11,577 nt of DNA. Origin: Pseudomonadota bacterium. Its GTDB lineage: Bacteria > Pseudomonadota > Gammaproteobacteria > Burkholderiales > Burkholderiaceae_B. Positions 1 through 7,113 of the stretch are shown here, in pieces; position 1 is the stretch's first letter, and the number at the start of each line of letters is the position of its first letter. Below the pieces are notes generated by a model. The model saw only the letters and a list, made by a program, of their open reading frames with translations. It was not told the DNA's origin and searched no databases. A program made the position numbers and the translations under genes. The stretch is taken from NCBI GenBank assembly GCA_023389535.1, contig JAEWEH010000084.1, positions 1 to 11,577 on the forward strand, given 5' to 3'.

Positions 1-116
1 ATGTAAGCGTGGAAGGCATCTGGCTGATCCAGAGTTACAGGAACCAGTTTTCAGAGCAGATTTCCCGAAACGGCATGGACGGCCTGATCGCGGCGCTCAA
101 TCGTCAGAAAGAATAA
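1..116 (+). CDS. C-terminal fragment of an unidentified protein
   Basis: An open frame enters from the left edge, with its first whole codon at base 3, and ends at TAA 114-116. It gives about 37 residues, including GIWLIQSYRN near the start and LIAALNRQKE at the end. Codon use (GGC, CTG, ATC, CAG, GCG) is like that of the genes around it, which supports real coding. There is no start in the window, so the length, family and function cannot be judged, and I do not recognise the tail. It is on the same strand as the small membrane-protein gene that follows 122 bases later, but that gene has its own candidate promoter. Confidence 0.45.
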   Translation, partial: VSVEGIWLIQSYRNQFSEQISRNGMDGLIAALNRQKE

Positions 117-182
117 TGGCGGCGCGACCGGGCTAGAAAAAGAGGGCGGCCGTTCGCCGATATCTGCTTGGCCCACCGGGTC

Positions 183-211
183 TCAACAAACACCGCAATT
201 TGACGTAGAAT
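183..211 (+). promoter_or_regulatory. Candidate sigma-70 promoter for the small membrane protein
   Basis: TCAACA at 183-188 (4 of 6 to TTGACA) and TAGAAT at 206-211 (5 of 6 to TATAAT) are 17 bases apart. Transcription would start near 218, giving a leader of about 20 nt just long enough for the strong ribosome site at 224-231. A TTGACG at 200-205 has no good -10 partner at normal spacing. Confidence 0.35.
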
Positions 212-238
212 TAGGGTAATCACTTAGGAGGTGCGAAC

Positions 239-430
239 ATGAACCATTTGCTTGTCCCTCTTTTAGTCGTTACCCTCGCCACCCTGGGCGCCGGTGCGGT
301 GTTTTTGCTGATCCTGGTTGCCGCGGCAGGGGTCGAACCCGCACAGCGGCGCGCCTGGAAGGCGTGGCTGCACCGTATCCTGTGCAGGGTGTCTTTCGAC
401 TGTTTCGGTCGCGGCGGCTCCAGCGCTTAA
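239..430 (+). CDS. Small single-pass membrane protein, unknown function
   Basis: A 63-residue protein. Residues about 4-31 are almost wholly Leu, Val, Ala, Thr and Gly and form one long membrane-spanning segment. A basic, Trp-containing tail follows (residues 35-50, with several Arg/Lys and a His) and then a Gly/Ser-rich end. By the positive-inside rule the tail would be cytoplasmic. Two cysteines (about 49 and 55) lie in the tail. The start is well supported: an almost perfect Shine-Dalgarno AGGAGGTG lies at 225-232, six bases before ATG 239. The gene ends 46 bases before a perfect hairpin. It does not match any family I can name. The strong ribosome site and clean membrane segment make it more likely to be real than a chance frame. 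Confidence 0.6.
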   Translation: MNHLLVPLLVVTLATLGAGAVFLLILVAAAGVEPAQRRAWKAWLHRILCRVSFDCFGRGGSSA

Positions 431-476
431 CGGTCGCCAGGTATCATCTCTTCCAGCCGAACCCCTGTAGCTGATT

Positions 477-504
477 TGGCCATCCCGCTTGCGCGGGATG
501 GCCA
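477..504. terminator. Perfect 12-bp hairpin between convergent small genes
   Basis: Bases 477-488 and 493-504 are exact inverted repeats (arm TGGCCATCCCGC) around the 4-base loop TTGC. It lies between the end of the small membrane protein (430, plus strand) and the stop of the small basic protein (511, minus strand), where a two-way terminator is expected. Neither side has a long T tract, so termination strength is uncertain. Confidence 0.55.
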
Positions 505-510
505 GTTGGG

Positions 511-696
511 TTACCGGCGTTCGTCTGCGCGATCCTTTTCTTCCCTTAGCGGCACGGCCGCTTTCCGATGTAACGAGATCAAGGCGGGTTGAGCCTCGTT
601 GGCGCGTTTCAGTGCGTTGCGCATTTCCAGGGGGACGGTGTAGGGCTTGCCTTTCCAGTTTCGGACGGGCGCAGAGCTTGCCGGGGAAGTATCCAT
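511..696 (-). CDS. Small basic protein, unknown function
   Basis: A 61-residue minus-strand protein with ATG at 696-694 and TAA at 513-511. AGGA in the upstream sequence lies about nine bases before the ATG. The composition looks like a genuine soluble protein: a Ser/Ala/Pro lead, then WKGKPYTVPLEMRNALKRAN, then a Lys/Arg/Glu-rich tail. There is no membrane segment or signal peptide. It converges on the gene at 239-430 and shares the hairpin at 477-504. The overlapping plus-strand frame (489-698) is Arg/Ser-rich and begins inside that hairpin, so I take it as the shadow. Family not recognised. A DNA- or RNA-binding role is possible from the charge but is only a guess. Confidence 0.55.
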   Translation of the reverse strand: MDTSPASSAPVRNWKGKPYTVPLEMRNALKRANEAQPALISLHRKAAVPLREEKDRADERR

Positions 697-735
697 AAGA
701 CGTGTTCCTGTCAGTTGAAGGCCTTGCCATGTTGA

Positions 736-779
736 CAGCGCCAGGTTTCAATCGTGCGACAAAAGGGCGCCTGGCGCTG
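736..779. repeat. 10-bp inverted repeat in the divergent gap before paaY
   Basis: CAGCGCCAGG at 736-745 is repeated as its exact inverse CCTGGCGCTG at 770-779, with 24 bases between. It lies between the starts of the small basic gene (696, minus) and paaY (875, plus). A perfect TTGACA (732-737) overlaps the left arm, but no acceptable -10 follows it at 16-18 bases. The repeat could be a regulator site or an RNA hairpin. Confidence 0.4.
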
Positions 780-874
780 GGGGATACGCATTGCCCGTCG
801 TACTTTCTTGCTGGTACATTGGCCGTTTCATCCGACCCGTACGGGCCATCCACACGCCAAGGAGTCTCGCCAGC

Positions 875-1465
875 ATGTTCAAGGTCTACACGATAAACGG
901 CATCACCCCGGTTGTGCATCCTTCGGCTTTCGTCCATCCCACCGCGGTACTGATCGGTGATGTCATCATCGGGCCGGGGGTTTATGTCGGCCCCTTGGCC
1001 AGCCTGCGTGGCGACTTCGGCCGCATCGAGATGAAAGAGGGCTCCAACATTCAGGATTGCTGCGTGATCCACGGCGTGGCAGAGAACGACAGCATTGTGG
1101 ATGTGGATGGCCATATCGGCCATGGCGCCGTGCTGCATGGCTGCACGATAGGGCGCAATGCGATGGTCGGGATGAATGCGGTGGTGATGGATCAGGCGGT
1201 GGTCGGCGAAGCCAGCATCGTTGCCGCCATGGCTTTCGTGAAGGCAGGTTTGACTATACCGCCGCGCAGTCTGGTGGTGGGGGCGCCTGCGCGCATCCTG
1301 CGGGAACTGTCGGAAGCCGAAATAGCGCAAAAGTCTTTCGGCACGCGGCAGTATCAGTTATTGGCGCAGCGTAGCCGGCAAACGATGCAGATGGTCGAGC
1401 CCTTGCCTGAAGTGGATGAGAACCGCCCGCGCCTGACTGCGGCGATGATCAATCCGCCGGCTTGA
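875..1465 (+). CDS. paaY: PaaY-like thioesterase / gamma-carbonic-anhydrase-fold protein
   Basis: 196 residues, the same length as E. coli PaaY and CaiE. The hexapeptide-repeat pattern of a left-handed beta helix runs from about residue 12 to 140, and stretches such as [13 protein letters not shown] and GMNAVVMD closely resemble E. coli PaaY as I remember it. Three histidines expected to bind the metal are present: His66 (VIHG), His83 (GHIGHG) and His88 (VLHGC). A C-terminal helix with LRELSEAEI and VEPL also fits PaaY. PaaY hydrolyses hydroxylated or dead-end CoA thioesters arising in aerobic phenylacetate breakdown, in the cytoplasm. The start is ATG 875, with AAGGAG at 859-864 ten bases upstream. 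An in-frame ATG at 791 has no ribosome site and would add an unrelated 28-residue lead. No other paa gene is in the window. A CaiE-like or generic gamma-carbonic-anhydrase role is the alternative. Confidence 0.85.
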   Translation: MFKVYTINGITPVVHPSAFVHPTAVLIGDVIIGPGVYVGPLASLRGDFGRIEMKEGSNIQDCCVIHGVAENDSIVDVDGHIGHGAVLHGCTIGRNAMVGMNAVVMDQAVVGEASIVAAMAFVKAGLTIPPRSLVVGAPARILRELSEAEIAQKSFGTRQYQLLAQRSRQTMQMVEPLPEVDENRPRLTAAMINPPA

Positions 1466-1467
1466 AT

Positions 1468-1496
1468 CGGCCGGCGCGACGCCTTACCGGCGGCCG
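1468..1496. terminator. Candidate hairpin between converging paaY and lldD-like genes
   Basis: CGGCCGGCG (1468-1476) pairs with CGGCGGCCG (1488-1496) with one mismatch around an 11-base loop. It lies in the 59-base gap between two convergent stops. It lacks a T tract, so this is a weak call. Confidence 0.3.
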
Positions 1497-1524
1497 CCAG
1501 CCTGCAAGAATAGGGTACGGCGCC

Positions 1525-2685
1525 TTAGTCGAAGATTTCCGGGTTCAGCAAGATCGACCGGTCTATCTTGTGGATGTCCGTATGCCCGCAAAAACCCATG
1601 GTGATATCCAGTTCGTTGGCGATGATCTGCAGGCAGCGCAGGACACCGGCTTCGCCCATGGCCCCCAGGGAATACAGGAAGGACCGGCCTATCATGGTGC
1701 CTTTGGCGCCCAGGGCAATAGCCTTCAACACGTCCTGGCCGGAGCGTATCCCGCCATCCATCCAGACTTCGATTTCCTTGCCGACTGCATGGGCAATCGC
1801 GGGAACGGCCGAAATGGACGAAGGGGCGCCGTCCAGCTGCCGGCCGCCATGGTTGGAAACAATGAGTGCGTCGGCGCCCGACTCCACGGCCAGCCGGGCG
1901 TCCTGGGCATCCATGATGCCTTTGAGCACCAGCTTGCCGCCCCAACGCTCCTTGATCCACTCGATATCTTTCCAGCTAAGCCGCGGATCGAACTGTTCCG
2001 CCGTCCAGGACGATAGCGAGGACAGGTCGCTGACCCCTTTGGCATGGCCCACAATATTGCCGAACGAGCGTCGCTTGGTGCCCAGCATATTCAGGCACCA
2101 GCGCGGCTTGGTGGCAAGATTGATCAGGTTGGTCAGTGTGGGCTTGGGCGGTGTGGACAAGCCATTTTTGATGTCTTTATGGCGCTGCCCCAATACTTGC
2201 AGGTCCAGCGTAAGCACCAGGGCCGAGCAGTTCGCCGCCTTGGCCCGGTCGATCAGGCGTTCCATGAAGTCCCGATCACGCATGACGTAAAGCTGGAACC
2301 AGAACGGTTTGTGGGTATGGGCGGCAATGTCTTCGATCGAACAGATGCTCATGGTCGAGAGCGTGAAAGGAATGCCGAATTTCTCTGCCGCCTTGGCGCC
2401 CAGGATTTCCCCGTCGGCGTGCTGCATGCCGGTCAAGCCCGTAGGAGCGATGGCCACGGGCATGGCGACGTCGATGCCTATCATGGAGGACCGGTGGCTG
2501 CGTTTTTCGATATCGACGGCCACGCGCTGGCGGAATTTCAGACGGTGGAAGTCCGTTTCGTTGGAGCGGTAAGTGCCTTCCGTCCAGGAACCCGAGTCTG
2601 CATAGTCGTAAAACATTCTGGGCACGCGCCGCAGGGCCAGGCGCCGAAAATCCTCGACGCAGGTAATGGTGGATGGGCTAGGCAA
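1525..2685 (-). CDS. lldD: FMN-dependent alpha-hydroxy-acid (L-lactate-type) dehydrogenase
   Basis: 386 residues, normal for the FMN-dependent alpha-hydroxy-acid oxidase family, whose members oxidise L-lactate, glycolate or mandelate to the 2-keto acid. Family landmarks in order: YDYADSG with Tyr28, the FMN-binding IAPTGL (79-84), QLYV with Gln131/Tyr133, TLDL with Asp161, Arg168 in GQRHKDIKNG, Lys255 in LKGI, the catalytic His279 and Arg282 in SNHGGRQLD, and DGGIR (310-314). E. coli LldD is membrane-associated and passes electrons to quinone; whether this one does the same is inference. The start is TTG at 2685-2683: GGGAG stands about seven bases upstream, and the first internal Met (residue 24) falls inside the conserved N-terminal region. 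It lies 108 bases downstream of the phosphoribosyltransferase gene on the same strand but has a candidate promoter in that gap. Substrate (lactate or another 2-hydroxy acid) is not certain. Confidence 0.85.
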   Translation of the reverse strand: MPSPSTITCVEDFRRLALRRVPRMFYDYADSGSWTEGTYRSNETDFHRLKFRQRVAVDIEKRSHRSSMIGIDVAMPVAIAPTGLTGMQHADGEILGAKAAEKFGIPFTLSTMSICSIEDIAAHTHKPFWFQLYVMRDRDFMERLIDRAKAANCSALVLTLDLQVLGQRHKDIKNGLSTPPKPTLTNLINLATKPRWCLNMLGTKRRSFGNIVGHAKGVSDLSSLSSWTAEQFDPRLSWKDIEWIKERWGGKLVLKGIMDAQDARLAVESGADALIVSNHGGRQLDGAPSSISAVPAIAHAVGKEIEVWMDGGIRSGQDVLKAIALGAKGTMIGRSFLYSLGAMGEAGVLRCLQIIANELDITMGFCGHTDIHKIDRSILLNPEIFD

Positions 2686-2725
2686 AACGGACTCCCCCGA
2701 TGTATTTGGTAATTTAGGCGACGAA

Positions 2726-2754
2726 ATAATGCATCGTAATCAAAAATACTACAA
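2726..2754 (-). promoter_or_regulatory. Candidate promoter in an AT-rich patch before lldD
   Basis: Read on the minus strand, TTGTAG (2754-2749) and CATTAT (2731-2726) are 17 bases apart, matching consensus at 3 and 4 of 6 positions. The patch 2701-2755 is much more AT-rich than its surroundings, which is the better evidence that control signals sit here. Confidence 0.3.
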
Positions 2755-2793
2755 GTGCGCCATGCTTGGTCCGTTGCGGCCCAGCAGGGATGA

Positions 2794-3717
2794 TCAGGCC
2801 AGATTCAGGTGCTCCACCTCATTGGCGTAGACCAGCAAGGCCTTGCCGCCGTTCCACCAGATGATCCTCGCCACTTTCGCCTGCTGGGCGATGGTCAGAG
2901 CTTGCATAGGGCAGCTTTCAATGAAATGGGTGTGGCAACGGGACAATAGGGCTTGCGCTTTATGTTCTGCTGTTTGCGCTGTGGTATGCCGGCTTTCGTC
3001 GCGCATGATCAGGGATCCATGAAAGCCGTGGCGGTCCAGCCAGACTTGTGTACGCTGGCGGTCCTGCTCGGGCCTGCCGGTGATGATGGTCACTTGGCTA
3101 AGATCCAGGCTGGGCAATGTTTCGCTGGGCGGCAGCAAATCACGCTGGGCCAGCGTGTCGTGCAGCGCCTGTGCATATTGCTCTTCGGGAAGGTCCATGA
3201 GCAGCACGCCGTCCAGGTCTATGGCCCAGGATGCAAATTCATATTCAGCGATGTCGGAAGCGTGCGGGCGGGCATCGAAAGCTGCTGTGATGGAGGTTCT
3301 TTCCCACGGAAACCAGGCGCGGAAGCCGGCGGGCATTTCAAGCCCGTAGTCAGGGCGTACACGCGATTCGGCGTCGTAAGCCAGGGTGAACACGAACACG
3401 CAATACCCTTGTCTGCGCAGAAAATCCAGGCTGTCGGCCAGGGTGGTGCCGCGTCCGGCCACGTCTTCCACCAGCAATACCCTTGACGAGGCGGGCGGCC
3501 GGCTGGAGGTATACCATGAGACAACGCGCCGGCTCCGGTCATACGACACCGCGTGCAAAGGCAGGCAAAGATCGGTTGCTGCCATGACCGCAGGCACCAG
3601 CCCGCCGCGTGCAATAGCGACCACGGCGTCGAAGCCGGTGCGACGCCACGCTGGCACAAAGCCCGACACTACGGTCTCGATGCGGGCATAGTCGTAAGAA
3701 AAAGCGGCGCGGGCCAT
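2794..3717 (-). CDS. Phosphoribosyltransferase fused to a HAD-type phosphatase domain
   Basis: 307 residues in two domains. The first (about 1-155) is a type I phosphoribosyltransferase fold: VVAIARGGLVP (32-42) is the pyrophosphate-loop region, and VLLVEDVAGRGTT (80-92) is the PRPP-binding motif. The second (about 160-300) looks like a HAD-superfamily hydrolase: AIDLDGV gives the nucleophile and acid/base Asp167 and Asp169, IITGR (211-215) is motif II, and Lys253 may be motif III. Motif IV is weak: FIESCP has Glu267 but not the usual second acidic residue. The base or sugar substrate is not evident; nucleotide salvage, or trimming of a phosphorylated nucleotide or RNA end as in T4 Pnkp-type HAD domains, is conceivable. 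The start is ATG 3717, with AGGA about eight bases upstream. It has neither signal peptide nor membrane segment, so it is probably cytoplasmic. Domain calls are firm for the transferase and fairly firm for HAD. Confidence 0.75.
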   Translation of the reverse strand: MARAAFSYDYARIETVVSGFVPAWRRTGFDAVVAIARGGLVPAVMAATDLCLPLHAVSYDRSRRVVSWYTSSRPPASSRVLLVEDVAGRGTTLADSLDFLRRQGYCVFVFTLAYDAESRVRPDYGLEMPAGFRAWFPWERTSITAAFDARPHASDIAEYEFASWAIDLDGVLLMDLPEEQYAQALHDTLAQRDLLPPSETLPSLDLSQVTIITGRPEQDRQRTQVWLDRHGFHGSLIMRDESRHTTAQTAEHKAQALLSRCHTHFIESCPMQALTIAQQAKVARIIWWNGGKALLVYANEVEHLNLA

Positions 3718-3739
3718 TGTTGCATCCTATAGCAATAGG

Positions 3740-3769
3740 GCCGCCAGGCCGGAAACGGCGCCTGGCGGC
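3740..3769 (-). terminator. Candidate terminator after katE
   Basis: GCCGCCAGGC (3740-3749) and GCCTGGCGGC (3760-3769) form a perfect 10-bp stem around a 10-base loop, itself partly paired (CCG/CGG). It lies 33 bases beyond the katE stop and just ahead of the next minus-strand start. It is GC-rich but not followed by a clear T run. Confidence 0.5.
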
Positions 3770-3802
3770 ATGGCCTGATTTTACGCCGTTGCGGCCTGCT
3801 CC

Positions 3803-6217
3803 TTAAACGACCGGGGGGTCGGATTCGCGCTGAAAATTCCGATGTGCGGCGAGCGCCTGAATGAATTGGCCGAGGACGTCACTGCCATCGCCTTCAGTCA
3901 CGAACAAGCCGGCATCCACCGTATCCACGGGAATGCCCGCAGCCTCCAGCAGCGCAGCGGCGCCGCCAAAGGCGGCGATCGCTTTGCAATGCCGATATTG
4001 GTCACGCAAGAATTCCCGAGCCTGGCCATTGGCCAGGAGCGTGTCGATCGCCGCCTCCCCGCCGGGCACCGCCACGCCGTCGAACAGCACCGCCGGCTGA
4101 TTCTCCAGGGAAGCATCCGCATCGACGATGCTGCCATCGGCAGCCTTGAGCAAGCCGATATGAGGCCCCACCAGCCGTACGACGGCGCCTTCGGCCATCA
4201 GGGCATTGGCCGTGTTCCACAGCGAAGATGCGTCGACGCCATCAGCCACCATGATCGCGACCTTGCGAGTCCGGATGTCCAGCTTGCCTGGCCGCGCCAT
4301 GAGCGAAAGTGCTGGGGACTTGGTCACTTCCGGCGCCGGGGGGCTGTCCATGGCCTTGGGCATGGCCGGCGGCAGTTCCATGCCCAGCCCTGCTGCCACC
4401 TGCGCCGCCAATTCTTCGGAAGCATTGCGCAACATGGAGACCATGCGTTGGCGCACCGCCGCCACAGTCACCTTGCTGAGCTCAAAACGATAGGCGGCCG
4501 CAATATGTCGTTTTTCGCTTTCCGACTGGCTTTCATAGAAAAGTGTCGCCTGGTTGTAATGCTCGGCGAATTTTTCAGGTTTGCCGCGCACTTCGTCCTG
4601 CTGCACGGGTTCGGGGAAAGAGACGAAGCCGGCGGTGCCTGCCTGGAAAGGACAGCCCCCACCCAGGGAGTTGGGCTCGTAAGCGGCGCGGCCGCGGTGT
4701 ATGGCCTGCCGGTGCATGCCGTCGCGCTGGTTATTATGCACCGGGGCCAGCGGCGCATTGATAGGCAGTTCATGGAAATTGGGGCCGCCCAGCCGGGTAA
4801 GCTGCGTATCAATATAGGAATGGATGCGGCCGGCAAGCAAGGGATCGTTGGTAAAGTCCAGCCCCGGGATGACATGTGCCGCGCAAAATGCCACTTGCTC
4901 TGTTTCCGCGAAGAAGTTGTCGGGGTTGCGGTTCAATACCATGCGGCCTATGGGCTGCACCGGTACCAGCTCTTCAGGCACGATCTTGGTCGAGTCCAGG
5001 ACATCGAAGCTGAAGTTTTCCGCATCGGCTTCGCTGAATAGCTGTACACCCAGTTCCCATTCGGGATACTCACCCGAATCGATGGCCTCCCATAGATCCC
5101 GCCGGTGGAAATCCGGGTCGGCGCCGGCAACCTTCACGGCCTCGTCCCACACCATGGAATGCGTGCCCAGCATCGGGCTCCAGTGAAATTTGACGAAGGT
5201 CGACTCGCCCGCCTCGTTGACGAAGCGGAATGTGTGGACCCCGAAGCCCTGCATCATGCGAAAGCTGCGCGGTATGGCGCGGTCCGACATCAGCCACATC
5301 ATCATGTGGGCAGATTCGGGCATCAAGGAAATGAAGTCCCACAAGGTATCGTGGGCCGAGGCCGCCTGGGGCATGGCATGATGCGGCTCGGGCTTGACCG
5401 CATGCACCAGGTCCGGGAATTTCATTGCATCCTGAATGAAAAAGACCGGCATGTTGTTGCCGACCAGGTCCCAATTGCCTTCTTCGGTATAAAACTTCAC
5501 CGCGAAACCGCGTACATCGCGCGCGGTGTCTTTCGAACCCCGTTCGCCCGCAACCGTCGAGAAGCGCACGAAAACGGGTGTGATCTTGCCTGCTTCTCTG
5601 AAGGGCGCGGCGTAAGTCACCTCTGTCAACGGTTTGTAGCATTCAAAATAGCCATGCGCACCGGAGCCTCTGGCATGCACGACCCGTTCGGGTATCCTTT
5701 CGTGATCGAAGTGGGTAAGCTTTTCACGCAGGATAAAGTCTTTCAGCAGCGCCGGACCGCGCAAGCCGGCCTTAAGCGAGTTCTGATTGTCGGATACCAG
5801 CACCCCCTGGTTGGTGGTCAGCATTTGTTCCGATGAGTCCGCGCGCACGCGCTCCAGGGAGCCGCCTGCCGCATTGACGCCCGGTTGCGCCGGTTTACCG
5901 TATTTCGCATTTTCATTGGTTTCCGACAGCGTACTGCCGGTTGCCACCGGGGACGCAGGCTTGGATACGGCTCCTGGCTGCGGCGCCAAGGCATTTTCAT
6001 GGCCATGTTCGCTGGCCTTGGTCGGGTTGTAGGGCATGCCCTGGGCCATATCTGCCACTTCCGCGGCCTTGCGCACGCCGGCCGGTTTGCCGCCAGCAAC
6101 CGCTGGAGGGCGGGCCGGGCCACTGTCGGTCGCGCCGAACGCAGTGTCGGCAGCGGCGGGCGGTGCCACGCCGGATGGCTGGGATTTGTCGGTGGGCGGC
6201 TTCTTGCTGGTTGCCAT
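3803..6217 (-). CDS. katE: Large-subunit haem catalase, KatE/HPII type
   Basis: 804 residues; splits hydrogen peroxide into water and oxygen. E. coli HPII has 753. The order is: a low-complexity Pro/Ala/Gly-rich lead (about 1-130), the catalase core (about 138-620), and a C-terminal class I amidotransferase/DJ-1-like domain (about 650-795) typical of large-subunit catalases. Distal His181 ([13 protein letters not shown]), Asn254 (VGNN) and haem-ligand Tyr468 (RIHSYIDTQ) keep the spacing of HPII His128, Asn201 and Tyr415. The position of HPII His392 is Cys445 here ([10 protein letters not shown]). I chose ATG 6217 because GGAGAG lies seven bases upstream. The frame stays open to 6388, but the added residues do not look like catalase and lack a ribosome site. 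In many bacteria katE is a stationary-phase/stress gene; no clear promoter was seen here. Divergent from the DNA glycosylase gene with a 190-base gap. Confidence 0.95.
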   Translation of the reverse strand: MATSKKPPTDKSQPSGVAPPAAADTAFGATDSGPARPPAVAGGKPAGVRKAAEVADMAQGMPYNPTKASEHGHENALAPQPGAVSKPASPVATGSTLSETNENAKYGKPAQPGVNAAGGSLERVRADSSEQMLTTNQGVLVSDNQNSLKAGLRGPALLKDFILREKLTHFDHERIPERVVHARGSGAHGYFECYKPLTEVTYAAPFREAGKITPVFVRFSTVAGERGSKDTARDVRGFAVKFYTEEGNWDLVGNNMPVFFIQDAMKFPDLVHAVKPEPHHAMPQAASAHDTLWDFISLMPESAHMMMWLMSDRAIPRSFRMMQGFGVHTFRFVNEAGESTFVKFHWSPMLGTHSMVWDEAVKVAGADPDFHRRDLWEAIDSGEYPEWELGVQLFSEADAENFSFDVLDSTKIVPEELVPVQPIGRMVLNRNPDNFFAETEQVAFCAAHVIPGLDFTNDPLLAGRIHSYIDTQLTRLGGPNFHELPINAPLAPVHNNQRDGMHRQAIHRGRAAYEPNSLGGGCPFQAGTAGFVSFPEPVQQDEVRGKPEKFAEHYNQATLFYESQSESEKRHIAAAYRFELSKVTVAAVRQRMVSMLRNASEELAAQVAAGLGMELPPAMPKAMDSPPAPEVTKSPALSLMARPGKLDIRTRKVAIMVADGVDASSLWNTANALMAEGAVVRLVGPHIGLLKAADGSIVDADASLENQPAVLFDGVAVPGGEAAIDTLLANGQAREFLRDQYRHCKAIAAFGGAAALLEAAGIPVDTVDAGLFVTEGDGSDVLGQFIQALAAHRNFQRESDPPVV

Positions 6218-6392
6218 AGTGGTCTCTCCGTGGCTTTTTTGGTTCGGCATGGTTCTTTGATCTGGCATCAAACGGGGGGATGCAAAACCCATGTCCGGCG
6301 TTGCGTGAACATGCGAGCATTCGTAGCAGCAAGCGGCGTTCCGGCCGCCGCCGGTCATTGCGCTGGAAGCCCGGCCGACGCATCCCATCCCT

Positions 6393-6398
6393 TATACT
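6393..6398 (+). promoter_or_regulatory. -10 box just ahead of the glycosylase start
   Basis: TATACT (5 of 6 to TATAAT) lies nine bases before ATG 6408. A start of transcription 6-9 bases after this box would fall at about 6404-6407, so the message would have almost no leader. No convincing -35 is present at 6370-6375. Confidence 0.4.
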
Positions 6399-6407
6399 CA
6401 TGCTGTC

Positions 6408-6959
6408 ATGCATAGCCTTCCTCGAGATTTCTACGATCGCGACACCGTCCAGGTCGCCCGGGATTTGCTGGGCAAATTACTGGTGCACGACATCGGCGGT
6501 ACGCGGCGCATAGGCCGCATCGTCGAAGTAGAGGCCTACTTGGGCCCCCATGATTTGGCGGCACATACTTCCAAAGGTCTTACACCCCGCACCCGGGTCA
6601 TGTTTGGCCCGCCCGGATACGCCTACGTCTACCTGATTTACGGCATGCACCACTGCATGAATGTGGTCACCGAGGCGGACGGCACAGGCGCGGCCGTCTT
6701 GTTGCGCGCGCTGGAGCCGGTTGCCCATCTCCCGGTGAATGCCAGCGGCCCCGGGCGTCTGTGTAAGGCCATGGGCATTGACCGCAGTCACTATGGCCAT
6801 GACCTGTGCAGTGACGACTTTTTCGTATCCGAACCTTCCGAGCCGGGCGCTCCGAACATCGTCGCCCGTCCACGGGTAGGCGTGGATTATGCGGGTGAAT
6901 GGGCGCACAAGCCCTTGCGCTTTTATATAGAGGGAAATAAATACATCTCGCGCAAGTAG
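6408..6959 (+). CDS. mpg: 3-methyladenine DNA glycosylase (AAG/MPG family)
   Basis: 183 residues, close to the usual bacterial size of about 190-200. It removes alkylated purines from DNA by cutting the base-sugar bond, starting base-excision repair. Family marks: DLLGKLLV near the N-terminus, EVEAYLGPHDLAAH with catalytic Glu40, TPRTRVMFGPPGYAYVYLIYG (the region that contacts DNA and flips the base), LLRALEP with Arg100, SGPGRLCKAMGI (113-124), and a C-terminal PLRFYIEGNKYIS. The start is fixed by the family N-terminus: no in-frame start lies closely upstream and the next Met is residue 65. No Shine-Dalgarno is seen, and a TATACT box lies only nine bases away, so translation is probably leaderless. 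Not in an operon with either neighbour. Confidence 0.93.
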   Translation: MHSLPRDFYDRDTVQVARDLLGKLLVHDIGGTRRIGRIVEVEAYLGPHDLAAHTSKGLTPRTRVMFGPPGYAYVYLIYGMHHCMNVVTEADGTGAAVLLRALEPVAHLPVNASGPGRLCKAMGIDRSHYGHDLCSDDFFVSEPSEPGAPNIVARPRVGVDYAGEWAHKPLRFYIEGNKYISRK

Positions 6960-7009
6960 GACCGCCTTCCTGAGGGCCCATTGGTGGGGCAGCAAAAACG
7001 GTGCGGGGC

Positions 7010-7065
7010 GGATAGGGAGTACTTGGCTACGCACCAAGGGGTCGCGTCAGGGCTGGAACATGCCC
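7010..7065 (+). pseudogene. Degenerate partial copy of tRNA-Arg(ACG)
   Basis: Bases 7017-7046 match the intact tRNA at 7136-7165 at 28 of 30 positions (offset 119). GGATAG at 7010-7015 matches 7131-7136 with a two-base insertion. The anticodon stem (CTTGG/CCAAG, 7022-7038) and the ACG anticodon are kept, with A to C just after the anticodon. The acceptor 5' strand and D stem are not recognisable, and the T arm is decayed (only a loose match up to TGCC near 7064), so it cannot be a working tRNA. Confidence 0.75.
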
Positions 7066-7069
7066 TTGC

Positions 7070-7098
7070 AAGACACGCGAAAAAAACTATGTTATAGT
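7070..7098 (+). promoter_or_regulatory. Promoter of tRNA-Arg
   Basis: AAGACA at 7070-7075 and TATAGT at 7093-7098 are 17 bases apart. TG at 7090-7091 makes the -10 an extended type (TGtTATAGT). An A-rich spacer and a start about nine bases before the tRNA 5' end fit a stable-RNA promoter. Confidence 0.55.
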
Positions 7099-7113
7099 TA
7101 CGCCTCTTTCGCA

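Noticed and set aside
263..1330. 355-residue minus-strand frame opposite the small genes and paaY
   Set aside because: Rich in Arg, His and Gly without any motif, and antisense to the well-supported PaaY; it is a shadow of high GC at the third codon position.
1462..2712. Plus-strand frames opposite the hydroxy-acid dehydrogenase
   Set aside because: Antisense to conserved active-site motifs on the minus strand; no family features.
3842..5041. 399-residue plus-strand frame within katE
   Set aside because: Entirely antisense to clear catalase sequence, with shadow-type composition and no ribosome site.
6218..6388. 57-residue N-terminal extension of katE
   Set aside because: No ribosome site and no catalase similarity; the ATG at 6217 with GGAGAG is better.
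6477..7037. 186-residue minus-strand frame
   Set aside because: It begins in the tRNA relic and runs antisense through the glycosylase gene; it is a GC-rich shadow frame.
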